From NCBI GenBank assembly GCA_002454975.1, contig DKJZ01000096.1:1-26903 (forward strand): a stretch of DNA of 26,903 nucleotides. The letters run 5' to 3'. The translations under genes and the position numbers were made by a program. Below the pieces are notes generated by a model, which ran no database searches, was not told the origin of the DNA, and saw only the letters and a program-made list of their open reading frames with translations. Source of the stretch: Hylemonella sp. UBA6679. GTDB taxonomy: Bacteria > Pseudomonadota > Gammaproteobacteria > Burkholderiales > Burkholderiaceae_C. Shown piece by piece: positions 16,826 through 24,166 of this stretch. The first letter of the stretch is position 1. Every line of letters starts with the position of its first letter.

Positions 16826-17428
16826 ATGACCGTTGACTATTACTTTGCGCCGCAAAGCCCCTGGGCCTATTTGGGGCACCAGCGATTTGTGGACATCACC
16901 CGCGCTGCCAATGCCACGGTACGGGTGCTGCCCGTTGATTTGGGCGGCAAGGTTTTCCCCATTTCTGGCGGGTTGCCTTTAGGCAAGCGCGCACCGCAGC
17001 GCCAGGCTTACCGCCTGCTCGAACTCAAGCGTTACAGCGCGTACTTGAACGCCCCCTTGCATGTGCAGCCCAAGTATTTTCCGGTGGCTGGGGACGACGC
17101 GGCGCGTCTGATCATTGCGGTGGACATGCACGACGGCACGGCCGCAGCACTCAACATGGCCGGCGCGGTGCTGGGTGCCTGTTGGTCGCAGGAACGCAAC
17201 ATTGCAGACGCCAATGTGCTGGCCGAATTGCTTGCTGAGCAGGGTTTGAGCGCGCAAAGGCTGGAGCAGTCCTACAGCCAGGCCGTGCAAGAGCGCTACG
17301 AGGCCGACACCCAGATGGCCATTGATGCCGGTGTGTTTGGTGCGCCCAGTTATGTGGTGCAAGGCGAAATTTTTTGGGGCCAAGACCGGCTCGATTTTCT
17401 CGAACGCAAACTCAAGGAGCTCGCATGA
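16826..17428 (+). CDS. 2-hydroxychromene-2-carboxylate isomerase / DsbA-like family protein
   Basis: 200-aa protein of the thioredoxin-fold DsbA-like family that includes 2-hydroxychromene-2-carboxylate isomerase (naphthalene pathway) and kappa-class glutathione transferases. The active-site Ser is in FAPQSPWAYLG (Ser11, where DsbA has Cys). The helical insertion is recognisable, and the cis-proline loop is GVFGAPSYVVQGEIFWGQDR near the C-terminus. True isomerases normally use glutathione. There are no other naphthalene genes nearby, so the name is a family label, not a proven reaction. AGAAAG precedes the ATG weakly. The last 4 bases overlap the next gene. Confidence 0.85.
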   Translation: MTVDYYFAPQSPWAYLGHQRFVDITRAANATVRVLPVDLGGKVFPISGGLPLGKRAPQRQAYRLLELKRYSAYLNAPLHVQPKYFPVAGDDAARLIIAVDMHDGTAAALNMAGAVLGACWSQERNIADANVLAELLAEQGLSAQRLEQSYSQAVQERYEADTQMAIDAGVFGAPSYVVQGEIFWGQDRLDFLERKLKELA

Positions 17429-18108
17429 ACGTGACATTGACAGCCGCTGATGGCCAAACTTTCGACGCCTACGTGGCCCAGCCTGCGGGCAAAGCCAAAG
17501 GCGCGGTGGTGGTGCTGCAAGAAATCTTCGGGGTGAATTCGCACATCCGTTCGGTCGCCGATGGCTATGCCGCAGCGGGTTACCTCGCGGTGGCGCCAGC
17601 CACTTTTGCGCGTGTGCAAACCGGTGTTGAGCTGGGCTACACCGAGGCCGACATGGGCAGCGGTTTTGGCCTGAAAACCGCGGTCGAGGCGCTGCCCGGC
17701 CAAGGTGTCTTGCTCGACATTCAAGCCGCAGTGAACCATGCCGCGCAGCACAGCGGCGGCAAAGTGGCCGTGCTGGGGTTTTGCTGGGGCGGTTTGCTGA
17801 CCTGGCGCAGTGCTTGCCTGTTGGAGGGTGTGTCAGCAGCGGTGCCTTATTACGGCGGTGGGGTTACCACGGCCGATGAAATAGCACGCCAACCCAAGTG
17901 CCCCGTGCTGGCGCACTTCGGCGACCAAGACCATTGGATTCCTTTGGAGGGCGTGGAGGCGTTCAAGTCGGCACATCCGCAGGTGGAGGTGCATGTGTAC
18001 CACGCCAACCACGGCTTCAATTGTGACCAGCGCGGCTCTTTCGATGCGCCTGCGGCTCAGTTGGCCCGTGAGCGCACCTTGGCGTTTTTGGCTCAGCACA
18101 TTGGCTAA
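17425..18108 (+). CDS. Dienelactone hydrolase family protein
   Basis: 227-aa alpha/beta-hydrolase of the dienelactone hydrolase family. The catalytic triad reads Cys120 (GFCWGG), Asp169 (HFGDQDHWIP) and His196 (NHGFNC). The early LQEIFGVNSHIRSVADGYA segment, which carries the Glu that interacts with the Cys in this family, is also conserved. Known members hydrolyse dienelactone in chlorocatechol breakdown, but many homologues act on other esters or lactones. The ATG overlaps the preceding stop (ATGA at 17425-17428) with AAGGAGC upstream, so it is coupled to the isomerase-like gene. Three bases separate it from the next gene. Confidence 0.93.
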   Translation: MNVTLTAADGQTFDAYVAQPAGKAKGAVVVLQEIFGVNSHIRSVADGYAAAGYLAVAPATFARVQTGVELGYTEADMGSGFGLKTAVEALPGQGVLLDIQAAVNHAAQHSGGKVAVLGFCWGGLLTWRSACLLEGVSAAVPYYGGGVTTADEIARQPKCPVLAHFGDQDHWIPLEGVEAFKSAHPQVEVHVYHANHGFNCDQRGSFDAPAAQLARERTLAFLAQHIG

Positions 18109-18111
18109 GGC

Positions 18112-19035
18112 ATGCGCCTCGGTGAATTTTTAACCTTCAAGCGTTTTCGGATGCTGGGCCATGTTGGTGCTCGTTGTCTTGCTATTTTTTCAATAGCATG
18201 GGTGGGTCTGTGCTTTGCGCAGACCAGCACACCTTACAGCGGCCCTTTGTTTGATGCCCACCTGCATTACAACGACGATGCCTGGGGCGGTGGGCAAGGT
18301 CCACACCCGGTGCCCGATGTGTTGGCGCGCATGCAGCGCAACGGTGTCCAGATGGTGCTGGCCAACAGCCGCCCCAACGAAGGCACCCGCGCCCTCAGTG
18401 AGGCCTACGCCCAGGCCAAAGCGGCAGGCGTGACGGTGGTGCCCTTTGTGCGCCTGTACCGCAACCGTCAGGACTACAGCACCTGGCACCAGGACGCCAG
18501 CATCGTTGCCATGGTCAACACCGAGTTGGCGCGTGGCACCGCAGCGGGCCCTTATCGGGGTTTGGGCGAGTTCCATTTGTACGACAGCGCCCATGCCAGC
18601 GGCCCCACGGCGCAGGCTTTGATGAAGCTGGCACAAGCTCGAGGGCTGGCGGTGCTGGCGCATGTGGACGACACCGCCATTGACTTGCTGATGGCGCACG
18701 CCCCACAAGCGCGCCTGATTTGGGCGCACACCGGCATTGGTGGCACGCCTGTGGCTCGGGTGGAGGCCTTGTTGGCGCGCTACCCCACGCTGATGGGAGA
18801 GTTGTCTTACCGGCCTGGCCTGACCTGCGAAGGTGGCCAGCTGTGCCCGGCTTGGCGCGAGCTGATGTTGAAGTACCCGCAGCGCTTTTTGATTGGCTCG
18901 GACACCTGGGTCAACCAGCGCTGGCAAAGCTACGACGAGCTCATGCAGGGCTACCGCCTGTGGCTCGGCGGTTTGCCGCCCGAGGTGGCCCGCGCCATTG
19001 CTTTTGACAACGGCGCCAAGCTGTTCACACCATGA
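18112..19035 (+). CDS. Exported metal-dependent amidohydrolase (TIM-barrel)
   Basis: 307-aa protein with a TIM-barrel hydrolase core. The first metal motif is His50-x-His52 in LFDAHLHYND, later histidines lie in LAHVDDTA and WAHTGIGG, and the terminal metal Asp is in LIGSDTWVNQ. This pattern is that of the amidohydrolase_2 group, whose members include decarboxylases and lactonases. The N-terminus carries a hydrophobic stretch (about residues 22-36, CLAIFSIAWVGLCFA) followed by QTS, which looks like a cleaved signal peptide, so the enzyme is probably periplasmic. ATG 18112 gives a long n-region; ATG 18151 is an equally reasonable start that shortens it to nine residues. A small palindrome (18180-18198) lies inside the signal-peptide codons. 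Confidence 0.85.
   Translation: MRLGEFLTFKRFRMLGHVGARCLAIFSIAWVGLCFAQTSTPYSGPLFDAHLHYNDDAWGGGQGPHPVPDVLARMQRNGVQMVLANSRPNEGTRALSEAYAQAKAAGVTVVPFVRLYRNRQDYSTWHQDASIVAMVNTELARGTAAGPYRGLGEFHLYDSAHASGPTAQALMKLAQARGLAVLAHVDDTAIDLLMAHAPQARLIWAHTGIGGTPVARVEALLARYPTLMGELSYRPGLTCEGGQLCPAWRELMLKYPQRFLIGSDTWVNQRWQSYDELMQGYRLWLGGLPPEVARAIAFDNGAKLFTP
18180..18198. repeat. Small AT-rich palindrome inside the signal-peptide codons
   Basis: TGCTATT - TTTTC - AATAGCA forms a 7-bp stem with a 5-base loop. Palindromes of the GCTATT/AATAGC kind are, from memory, scattered in Comamonadaceae genomes. This copy is in frame and contributes the residues AIFSIA to the hydrophobic core of the signal peptide. Confidence 0.5.
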
Positions 19036-19652
19036 TGCAAGACTTGCCGCTGTTTCCACTGCAAAGTGTGTTGTTCCCTGGAGGTGAGCTGGGCTTGCAG
19101 ATTTTTGAGGTGCGTTACCTCGACATGATCGGGCGGGCTTGGAAGACAGGCCAGCCTTTCGGGGTGGTGGGCTTGACCCAGGGCACCGAGGTGCGCCAGC
19201 GCGCCCGTGAGGCCGACTCAGCGGCGTTTTCTGAGGCTTTTGCCACCGAGCATTTCTACAACGTGGGCACCCTGGCCCACATTCTTGAGCTGGAGCGGCC
19301 GCAGGCTGGGCTCATCATGATCCGTTGCCAGGGCGGCCAGCGTTTTACCTTGAGCGCATCGCACCAGTTGCCCCACGGCCTGTGGGTGGGTCAGGCCACC
19401 TTGTTACCAGCCGACGCGGCAGTGTCCGTGCCGCCACATTTGTTGGGTGTGAAAACCGCCTTGCAAACCGTGGCCCAGCGCTGGCCCGATGCCCAGCCGC
19501 AAGACTGGGACAACGCGGCTTGGTTGGCCAACCGCTGCGCCGAGCTGCTGCCCATGCCCAGCGCCACGCGCCAGCAACTCATGGCGCTTGACAACCCGCT
19601 GCTGCGCTTGGAGCTGGTGGCTGATATTCTCGAATCGCTACAAAAAAAGTAG
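19032..19652 (+). CDS. LON substrate-binding-domain protein (peptidase S16 N-terminal-like)
   Basis: 206-aa stand-alone LON N-terminal domain (LonSB/PUA-like) without the ATPase or protease parts. It shows LPLFPLQSVLFPGGELGLQI, FEVRYLDMIGRA, FGVVGLTQGTEV and the LIMIRCQGGQRFTL strand, followed by a helical C-terminus ending LRLELVADILESLQ. Such proteins are widespread in proteobacteria and their role is not established. ATGATG at 19032 overlaps the stop of the amidohydrolase gene (TGA 19033-19035), so it is coupled to it. The stop TAG lies within a hairpin (19635-19655). Confidence 0.9.
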   Translation: MMQDLPLFPLQSVLFPGGELGLQIFEVRYLDMIGRAWKTGQPFGVVGLTQGTEVRQRAREADSAAFSEAFATEHFYNVGTLAHILELERPQAGLIMIRCQGGQRFTLSASHQLPHGLWVGQATLLPADAAVSVPPHLLGVKTALQTVAQRWPDAQPQDWDNAAWLANRCAELLPMPSATRQQLMALDNPLLRLELVADILESLQKK

Positions 19653-19655
19653 CGA
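19635..19655. repeat. Palindrome across the stop codon of the LON-domain gene
   Basis: TCGCTAC - seven A - GTAGCGA forms a perfect 7-bp stem, with the TAG stop inside the right arm. It encodes the C-terminal LQKK and may also help end the transcript. It resembles the other AT-rich palindrome at 18180 in its CTA/TAG core and may be from the same dispersed family. Confidence 0.5.
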
Positions 19656-19696
19656 ATGGGCTAGTGCTGGCGTGGCTTGGACGGCTAAAACGTATA

Positions 19697-19712
19697 AAGA
19701 ACCTGCGTTCTT
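19697..19712. terminator. Possible bidirectional terminator between LON-domain gene and corA
   Basis: AAGAAC - CTGC - GTTCTT is a 6-bp perfect hairpin in the 66-base gap between convergent genes. On the minus strand it would be followed by TATACGTTTT; on the plus strand no T-run follows. It is weak. Confidence 0.35.
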
Positions 19713-19718
19713 CAACCA

Positions 19719-20786
19719 CTAAATGCGCTTGTTGCCCAGGTAGCGCTTGCGCCAAAACAGCAGGCCCAGGCACAGGGCCGTTAAGAGCATGGCGCCCACA
19801 GCCCACCAAAAGCCCGTGGCGTTGTGCACCAGCGGAATCACATCGAAATTCATGCCGAAAATGGCCGCAATCAAGTTGAGCGGCATGAAAATCGCGGTGA
19901 GCACGGTGAGCGTGCGCATGATGTCGTTGGTGCGGTTGCTTTGCGCGTTGTAGTGCATTTGCACCGCGGTTTCCACGCTTTGCTCGAGGCGGCGCACGTG
20001 GTGCACCACGCGCTCGATGTGCTCGAGCACATCACGGCTGCGCACATGCAGCAAATCGCGTTCACGCAACTCAAGCGGGTTGGCGGGGTCAGGCCAGGAT
20101 TTGAGGGTTTCGATCCAGTCTTGAATCGCAGCGCGCTGGTCTTCGCCCACTTCATCGAGTTGGTGCAGGCTTTGCCGGGCCTCAAGCAAGGCTTGCCAAT
20201 TGGAAAACCGCGAGCGCGGGTTGAGCAACTGGGCTTGCCAGTGGTCGAGTTGGCGCGTGAGCTCGCGGCGCAGGTCCAGGTAGCCATCGACGATGGTGTT
20301 GACCACCCGCAGCATCAGGTCGGCTGGGTTGTGGGGCAGTTTCACGCCATTGTTGCGCGCCTCGCTCGAGGCCATGGCCAGGAGTTTGGTGGCAAAAGCA
20401 TCGCGCACCAAGCAGTCGTCTGGGTGCACGCTGAGCAGCACGCGGTCAAACAGGGCAAAGCCCACGGGGCTGGTGTCGAGCCGCTTGAGCACGTGGGCCG
20501 AGGGCTGGGGGCCGGCGTGGCTGGCGGCCAGGCGGCGAAACACCAGCAGGTCGTATTGCGAGGTGTAGTCGTAATGCGAAGGCAGGTGCGCGTTGAGCAG
20601 GTCCGAGACGTGCAGGTCCACCAGGCTCACGCCGCTGAGCTGCTGCAGGCTGTGTTGTAGCGCGGCCAGCTCTTGCGAGAACTCGCTGCGCGCGCAACTG
20701 ATCCACACAAAGGCTTGTGCTGCGACCTGCTCAGGAACCAGGTGACTTTCTGCCACCTGCGTGGCATTGATGGTGAAAACCCGCAC
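19719..20786 (-). CDS. corA: CorA-family divalent metal transporter
   Basis: 355-aa CorA/ZntB-type channel for Mg2+ or other divalent cations. It has a large cytoplasmic N-terminal domain and a long stalk helix. Two C-terminal membrane helices follow (about residues 290-310 and 325-345). The signature Gly311-Met-Asn313 (AAIFGMNFD) lies at the end of the first helix, and the tail is basic (WRKRYLGNKRI). The start is GTG at 20784-20786 with AAGGG upstream; no nearby ATG fits. It lies 30 bases downstream of hemB on the same strand and could be read through from it. Whether it carries Mg2+, Co2+ or Zn2+ is not evident from sequence. Confidence 0.9.
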   Translation of the reverse strand: MRVFTINATQVAESHLVPEQVAAQAFVWISCARSEFSQELAALQHSLQQLSGVSLVDLHVSDLLNAHLPSHYDYTSQYDLLVFRRLAASHAGPQPSAHVLKRLDTSPVGFALFDRVLLSVHPDDCLVRDAFATKLLAMASSEARNNGVKLPHNPADLMLRVVNTIVDGYLDLRRELTRQLDHWQAQLLNPRSRFSNWQALLEARQSLHQLDEVGEDQRAAIQDWIETLKSWPDPANPLELRERDLLHVRSRDVLEHIERVVHHVRRLEQSVETAVQMHYNAQSNRTNDIMRTLTVLTAIFMPLNLIAAIFGMNFDVIPLVHNATGFWWAVGAMLLTALCLGLLFWRKRYLGNKRI

Positions 20787-20816
20787 GAGCCCTTTTGCAA
20801 TCTGTGGAAGATGCTC

Positions 20817-21821
20817 TTATTTTTGTAGCAGCTTGGCTGCTGCAATCGAAAAATAGGTGAGGATGCCATCGGCCCCAGCGCGCTTGAAGGCCAGCAGGCT
20901 TTCCATCATCACTGCGTCGTGGTCAAGCCAGCCGTTTTGCGCGGCGGCTTTGAGCATGGCGTACTCGCCGCTGACCTGGTAGGCAAAGGTGGGCACATGG
21001 AACTCGTCTTTGACCCGTCGCACGATGTCCAAATAAGGCATGCCAGGCTTGACCATGACCATGTCGGCGCCTTCAGCGATGTCCAGGCCCACCTCGCGCA
21101 GAGCCTCGTCGCTGTTGCCCGGGTCCATCTGGTAGACCTTTTTGTTGCTTTTGCCCAGGTTGGCGGCAGACCCCACCGCGTCGCGGAAGGGGCCGTAAAA
21201 CGCGCTGGCGTACTTGGCGCTGTAGGCCATGATGCGGGTGTGTATGTGGCCGTTGGCCTCAAGCGCTTGGCGAATGGCGCCGATGCGCCCGTCCATCATG
21301 TCGCTGGGCGCCACAATGTCCACGCCCGCGGCAGCTTGCGTCACCGCTTGCTTGACGAGCATCTCCACCGTGGGGTCGTTCAAGATGTAACCGGTGTCAT
21401 CCAACAGGCCGTCTTGGCCGTGGCTGGTGTAGGGGTCCAGGGCCACATCGGTCATCACGCCCAGCTGCGGGTAATGTTGTTTGAGCGCGCGCACCACCCG
21501 GGGAATCAACCCGTTGGGGTTGGTGGCTTCGGCGCCATCCGGTGTTTTGAGCGAGGCATCAATCACTGGGAACAGGGCCATGACGGGGATGCCCAGCTGC
21601 ACGCACTCGGCCGCCACTTCCAGCAGCAAATCCAGGCTCAGGCGTTCCACGCCGGGCATGGAGGCCACCGCTTCGCGCCGCTGGGTGCCCTCGTGCACAA
21701 ACACCGGGTAAATCAGGTCGTTGACCGTGAGGGCGTTTTCACGCACCAGGTTGCGGGTGAATTCGTCGCGGCGCAAACGGCGTGGACGGTTCAGGGGGAA
21801 GGGGGCTTGTACTAGGGTCAT
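20817..21821 (-). CDS. hemB: Delta-aminolevulinic acid dehydratase (porphobilinogen synthase)
   Basis: Condenses two 5-aminolevulinate molecules to porphobilinogen, an early step of haem synthesis. The protein is 334 aa. The two active-site lysines are Lys203 (MAYSAKYASAFYGPFRD) and Lys258 (MVMVKPGMPYLD). The metal site has aspartates (TDVALDPYTSHGQDG, with Asp129 and Asp137) where zinc enzymes have cysteines. That marks the Mg2+-using type found in Pseudomonas and Bradyrhizobium. The start ATG at 21819-21821 precedes the conserved FPLNRPRRLRRDEFTRNLV; the longer frame adds 33 unrelated residues. It is divergent from hemJ, with a candidate small RNA between them. Confidence 0.97.
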   Translation of the reverse strand: MTLVQAPFPLNRPRRLRRDEFTRNLVRENALTVNDLIYPVFVHEGTQRREAVASMPGVERLSLDLLLEVAAECVQLGIPVMALFPVIDASLKTPDGAEATNPNGLIPRVVRALKQHYPQLGVMTDVALDPYTSHGQDGLLDDTGYILNDPTVEMLVKQAVTQAAAGVDIVAPSDMMDGRIGAIRQALEANGHIHTRIMAYSAKYASAFYGPFRDAVGSAANLGKSNKKVYQMDPGNSDEALREVGLDIAEGADMVMVKPGMPYLDIVRRVKDEFHVPTFAYQVSGEYAMLKAAAQNGWLDHDAVMMESLLAFKRAGADGILTYFSIAAAKLLQK

Positions 21822-21978
21822 GGTGACAAGATTTTGACCGAAACCTCGGGCCAGACCAGGAAAGTCCACCCGTATTTCGTGGGGTTGTGTTGCGGCCACA
21901 TTGTGCTTGATCGGGGTCAATAATCCAGCAAAAACTCGCCTCAGCGCCCCAAACTAGGTGTAATCCCTTTCTGTATTT

Positions 21979-21987
21979 TGTTATATT
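21979..21987 (+). promoter_or_regulatory. Extended -10 promoter for the candidate small RNA
   Basis: TG-T-TATATT at 21979-21987 is a good extended -10 element. The -35 region is poor, as is common for such promoters. The start would fall near 21994, exactly where the first hairpin begins. Confidence 0.55.
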
Positions 21988-21993
21988 GTCTAC

Positions 21994-22090
21994 AGGTAGC
22001 ACGCTACCTCCCGCTTTTCCTCCCTGAGCGGGGCCTTGATGTGTGACAGCAAAAAAGGCTTCAAACCCTGGCATTGCTGGGGTTTTTTTT
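21994..22090 (+). ncRNA. Candidate trans-acting small RNA (or hemJ leader) with anti-Shine-Dalgarno loop
   Basis: The 345-base gap between hemB and hemJ contains a self-contained transcription unit of about 97 bases. It has an extended -10 promoter and hairpin 1 (AGGTAGC / GCTACCT, 21994-22009). Hairpin 2 (CCCGCT / AGCGGG, 22010-22032) carries an 11-base pyrimidine-rich loop containing TTTCCTCCCT. An unpaired stretch with an A6 run is followed by a 10-bp terminator stem and eight T. The loop is complementary to purine-rich ribosome-binding sites, a feature of several known base-pairing small RNAs. It has no coding frame of note. I do not recognise a named family. The remaining 170 bases on the hemB side show no clear promoter. 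Confidence 0.6.
22063..22090 (+). terminator. Intrinsic terminator of the small RNA
   Basis: AAACCCTGGC pairs with GCTGGGGTTT (10 bp including two G.U pairs, 3-base loop), and the run of eight T (22083-22090) follows. It lies 76 bases before the hemJ start codon, so it could also work as an attenuator for hemJ. Confidence 0.85.
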
Positions 22091-22166
22091 GTCTCCTGTT
22101 TTGTTCCCCAGGCCTTCCATAAGCCCTTGCTTGGCTGGGCTCAGGCCCCGGGGCTAAACTCTGTCC

Positions 22167-22595
22167 ATGCTCTGGATCAAAGCCCTCCACATTGTTTTTG
22201 TTGCCAGCTGGTTTGCTGGCTTGTTTTACCTGCCACGTATTTACGTGAACTTGGCCATGGTGAGCGAGGGCTCGGTGGCTGAGCGCGATCGCCTGCTGCT
22301 GATGGCACGCAAGCTGTTGCGCTTCACGTCTTTGTTGGCGGTGCCTGCCTTGGCGCTGGGCTTGGTGCTGTGGGGCGTCTACGGTATTGGCAAGGGGCCG
22401 GGCAACGGCTGGATGCATGCCAAGTTTGTGGTGGTGGCCCTGGCGCTGGCCTACCACCATGCCTGTGCCAAGGTGCTCAAGGCGTTTGTGGCCGGACGCA
22501 ACACCCGCAGCCATGTGTGGTACCGCTGGTTCAACGAAGCGCCGGTGCTGCTCATGCTGGTGGCCGTGGTGCTGGTGGTCGTCAAGCCGTTCTGA
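22167..22595 (+). CDS. hemJ: Protoporphyrinogen IX oxidase HemJ
   Basis: 142-aa integral membrane protein of the HemJ (former UPF0093/CopD-like) family, which oxidises protoporphyrinogen IX to protoporphyrin IX in the penultimate step of haem synthesis. Four hydrophobic helices are apparent. The family residues His8 (MLWIKALHIVFV) and Lys86 (GWMHAKFVV) are present, as are WFAGLFYLPR, NTRSH, WYRWFNEAPV and the C-terminal VVVKPF. The position opposite hemB supports the assignment. No strong Shine-Dalgarno precedes the ATG. Two bases separate its stop from the next gene. Confidence 0.94.
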   Translation: MLWIKALHIVFVASWFAGLFYLPRIYVNLAMVSEGSVAERDRLLLMARKLLRFTSLLAVPALALGLVLWGVYGIGKGPGNGWMHAKFVVVALALAYHHACAKVLKAFVAGRNTRSHVWYRWFNEAPVLLMLVAVVLVVVKPF

Positions 22596-22597
22596 GC

Positions 22598-23746
22598 ATG
22601 CACCGTTCCACCGCATGGCCACTGACCTGGGTCTATGCGGGTTTGGTGGTGTATGCCAGTTTGTACCCCTTTGAAGGTTGGCGCGACCAAGGGGTGGCCC
22701 TGGGCCAGTTTGTGACGGCGCCTTGGCCGCGCTACTGGACTTGGTTTGACGTCATCTCCAATGTGCTGGGCTACATGCCCCTGGGCTTTTTTCTGTGCCT
22801 GGGCCTGATACGCAGCCAGCCCCGCCAGCCCATGAAGCACTTGGCAAGCCGCCATCCCGTGCTCACGGCCTGGGTGCTGGGCAGCGTCTTGTCTTTGTGC
22901 CTGGAAGCCTTGCAAAGCTACTTGCCCGTGCGCGTGCCTTCTAAATTAGATGGGGTGCTCAACGCGCTGGGCGCTTGGCTGGGTGCTGTGTTGGCTTTGG
23001 GCCTGGCCCGCATGGGCGTTTTGTCGGGCTGGAGCCGCTACCGCACCCGTTGGCTTGTGTCGGATGCCAGCAGCGGCTTGGTGTTGTTGGCGCTCTGGCC
23101 GCTGGCTTTGTTGTTCCCTGCTGCTGTGCCCATGGGGCTGGGGCAGGTGTTTGAGCGGCTGGAAAACACCCTGGCTGAGGTGTTGGTGGGCACCGTCTGG
23201 CTGGAATGGTTGCCCCTGCGCGAAACCGAGTTGCAACCCCTGCTGCCAGCGACCGAGGCGCTGTGCGTGGCCTTGGGGGTGCTCGCCCCATGCTTGCTGG
23301 GCATGTCGCTCATGCCCAAGCGCGGGCCCAGATGGGTGCTTTTGGGTGCTGTGTTGGTTGCCGGCGTTGGGGCCTCGGCCCTGTCTGCAGCCTTGAGTTA
23401 CGGGCCGGTGCACGCCTGGGCCTGGTTCACCCCGCAGGTGGGGCTGGGCATGTGCGTGGCAGCGCTCTTGGCGGCGCTGCTGGTGTGGCGCCAAGTGCCC
23501 ATGCGGGTGAGTGCAGCCTTGTTGTGTTTGGCGCTTGGGGTGGACTTGAGCATCATCAACCAAGCCCCAGAGGGTGCCTACTTTGCCCAAACCCTGCAGG
23601 CGTGGGAGCAGGGTCGGTTCATCCGTTTCCATGGCTTGGGTCAGTGGTTGGGCTGGGTGTGGCCCTATGCCACTTTGCTGGTGGTCATGTCGCGTTTTTG
23701 GGTCGATGAGGACGCCCGCGAAGAAAGCCGGCCTTCTGGCGGCTAA
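22598..23746 (+). CDS. VanZ-like family membrane protein
   Basis: 382-aa polytopic membrane protein. The N-terminal part shows the VanZ-like pattern: VYASLYPFEGWR, then TWFDVISNVLGYMPLGFFLC (the NVxxYxPLG motif) and LEALQSYLPVRVPSKLDGVLNALGAWLGA (the ExxQ...DxxxNxxG motif). Further hydrophobic helices follow to a charged cytoplasmic tail (WVDEDAREESRPSGG). The general role of VanZ-like proteins in Gram-negative bacteria is unknown; the name comes from a teicoplanin-resistance gene but resistance should not be assumed. ATG 22598 lies 2 bases after the hemJ stop, so the two are likely co-transcribed. Confidence 0.85.
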   Translation: MHRSTAWPLTWVYAGLVVYASLYPFEGWRDQGVALGQFVTAPWPRYWTWFDVISNVLGYMPLGFFLCLGLIRSQPRQPMKHLASRHPVLTAWVLGSVLSLCLEALQSYLPVRVPSKLDGVLNALGAWLGAVLALGLARMGVLSGWSRYRTRWLVSDASSGLVLLALWPLALLFPAAVPMGLGQVFERLENTLAEVLVGTVWLEWLPLRETELQPLLPATEALCVALGVLAPCLLGMSLMPKRGPRWVLLGAVLVAGVGASALSAALSYGPVHAWAWFTPQVGLGMCVAALLAALLVWRQVPMRVSAALLCLALGVDLSIINQAPEGAYFAQTLQAWEQGRFIRFHGLGQWLGWVWPYATLLVVMSRFWVDEDAREESRPSGG

Positions 23747-23774
23747 GCGGCGCTATCAAACCTAAAATCAGGGC

Positions 23775-24164
23775 ATGAGTTCAACTGCCCCCAATCCCGT
23801 CACCCCCGCCGCGCCCGGCGCTGCTGCACAGCCCGAAGCGTCTTATTTCAAGCGGCATATTTTTTTCTGCCTCAATGAGCGCAGCAACGGCCAGGAATGT
23901 TGTGCCCAGCACGATGCCCAAGCCGCGTTTGACCACTGCAAAGCCGCGGTCAAAGCCGCGGGCCTCTCCGGCCCCGGGCAGGTGCGCGTCAACAAAGCTG
24001 GGTGCCTCGACCGTTGCGCCGCTGGCCCTGTGGCGGTGGTGTACCCCGAGGGGGTTTGGTACACCTACGTGGACAATGCCGACATTGACGACATTGTGCA
24101 GTTGCACTTGGCCAAGGGCGAGGTGGTCACGCGTTTGCTGACCCCGCCAGACATGGGTCGTTGA
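23775..24164 (+). CDS. Thioredoxin-like [2Fe-2S] ferredoxin
   Basis: 129-aa protein with the thioredoxin-like [2Fe-2S] ferredoxin fold. Cluster ligands are probably Cys32 and Cys42 or Cys43 (HIFFCLNERSNGQECC), together with Cys77 and Cys81 (NKAGCLDRC). This is the C-x(9-12)-C ... C-x3-C pattern seen in shethna-type and NuoE-like domains. A low-complexity Ala/Pro N-terminus of about 20 residues precedes it. The C-terminal half (GPVAVVYPEGVWYTYVDNAD) is typical of stand-alone ferredoxins of this kind in proteobacteria. Its redox partner is not evident. The stop codon overlaps a possible TTG start of the next gene, and the two are probably co-expressed. Confidence 0.9.
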   Translation: MSSTAPNPVTPAAPGAAAQPEASYFKRHIFFCLNERSNGQECCAQHDAQAAFDHCKAAVKAAGLSGPGQVRVNKAGCLDRCAAGPVAVVYPEGVWYTYVDNADIDDIVQLHLAKGEVVTRLLTPPDMGR

Positions 24165-24166
24165 GC

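Noticed and set aside
20828..20840. GCAGC-TTG-GCTGC palindrome at the end of hemB as a terminator
   Set aside because: It lies within the last codons of hemB, has a 5-bp stem and no T-run on the sense strand after it.
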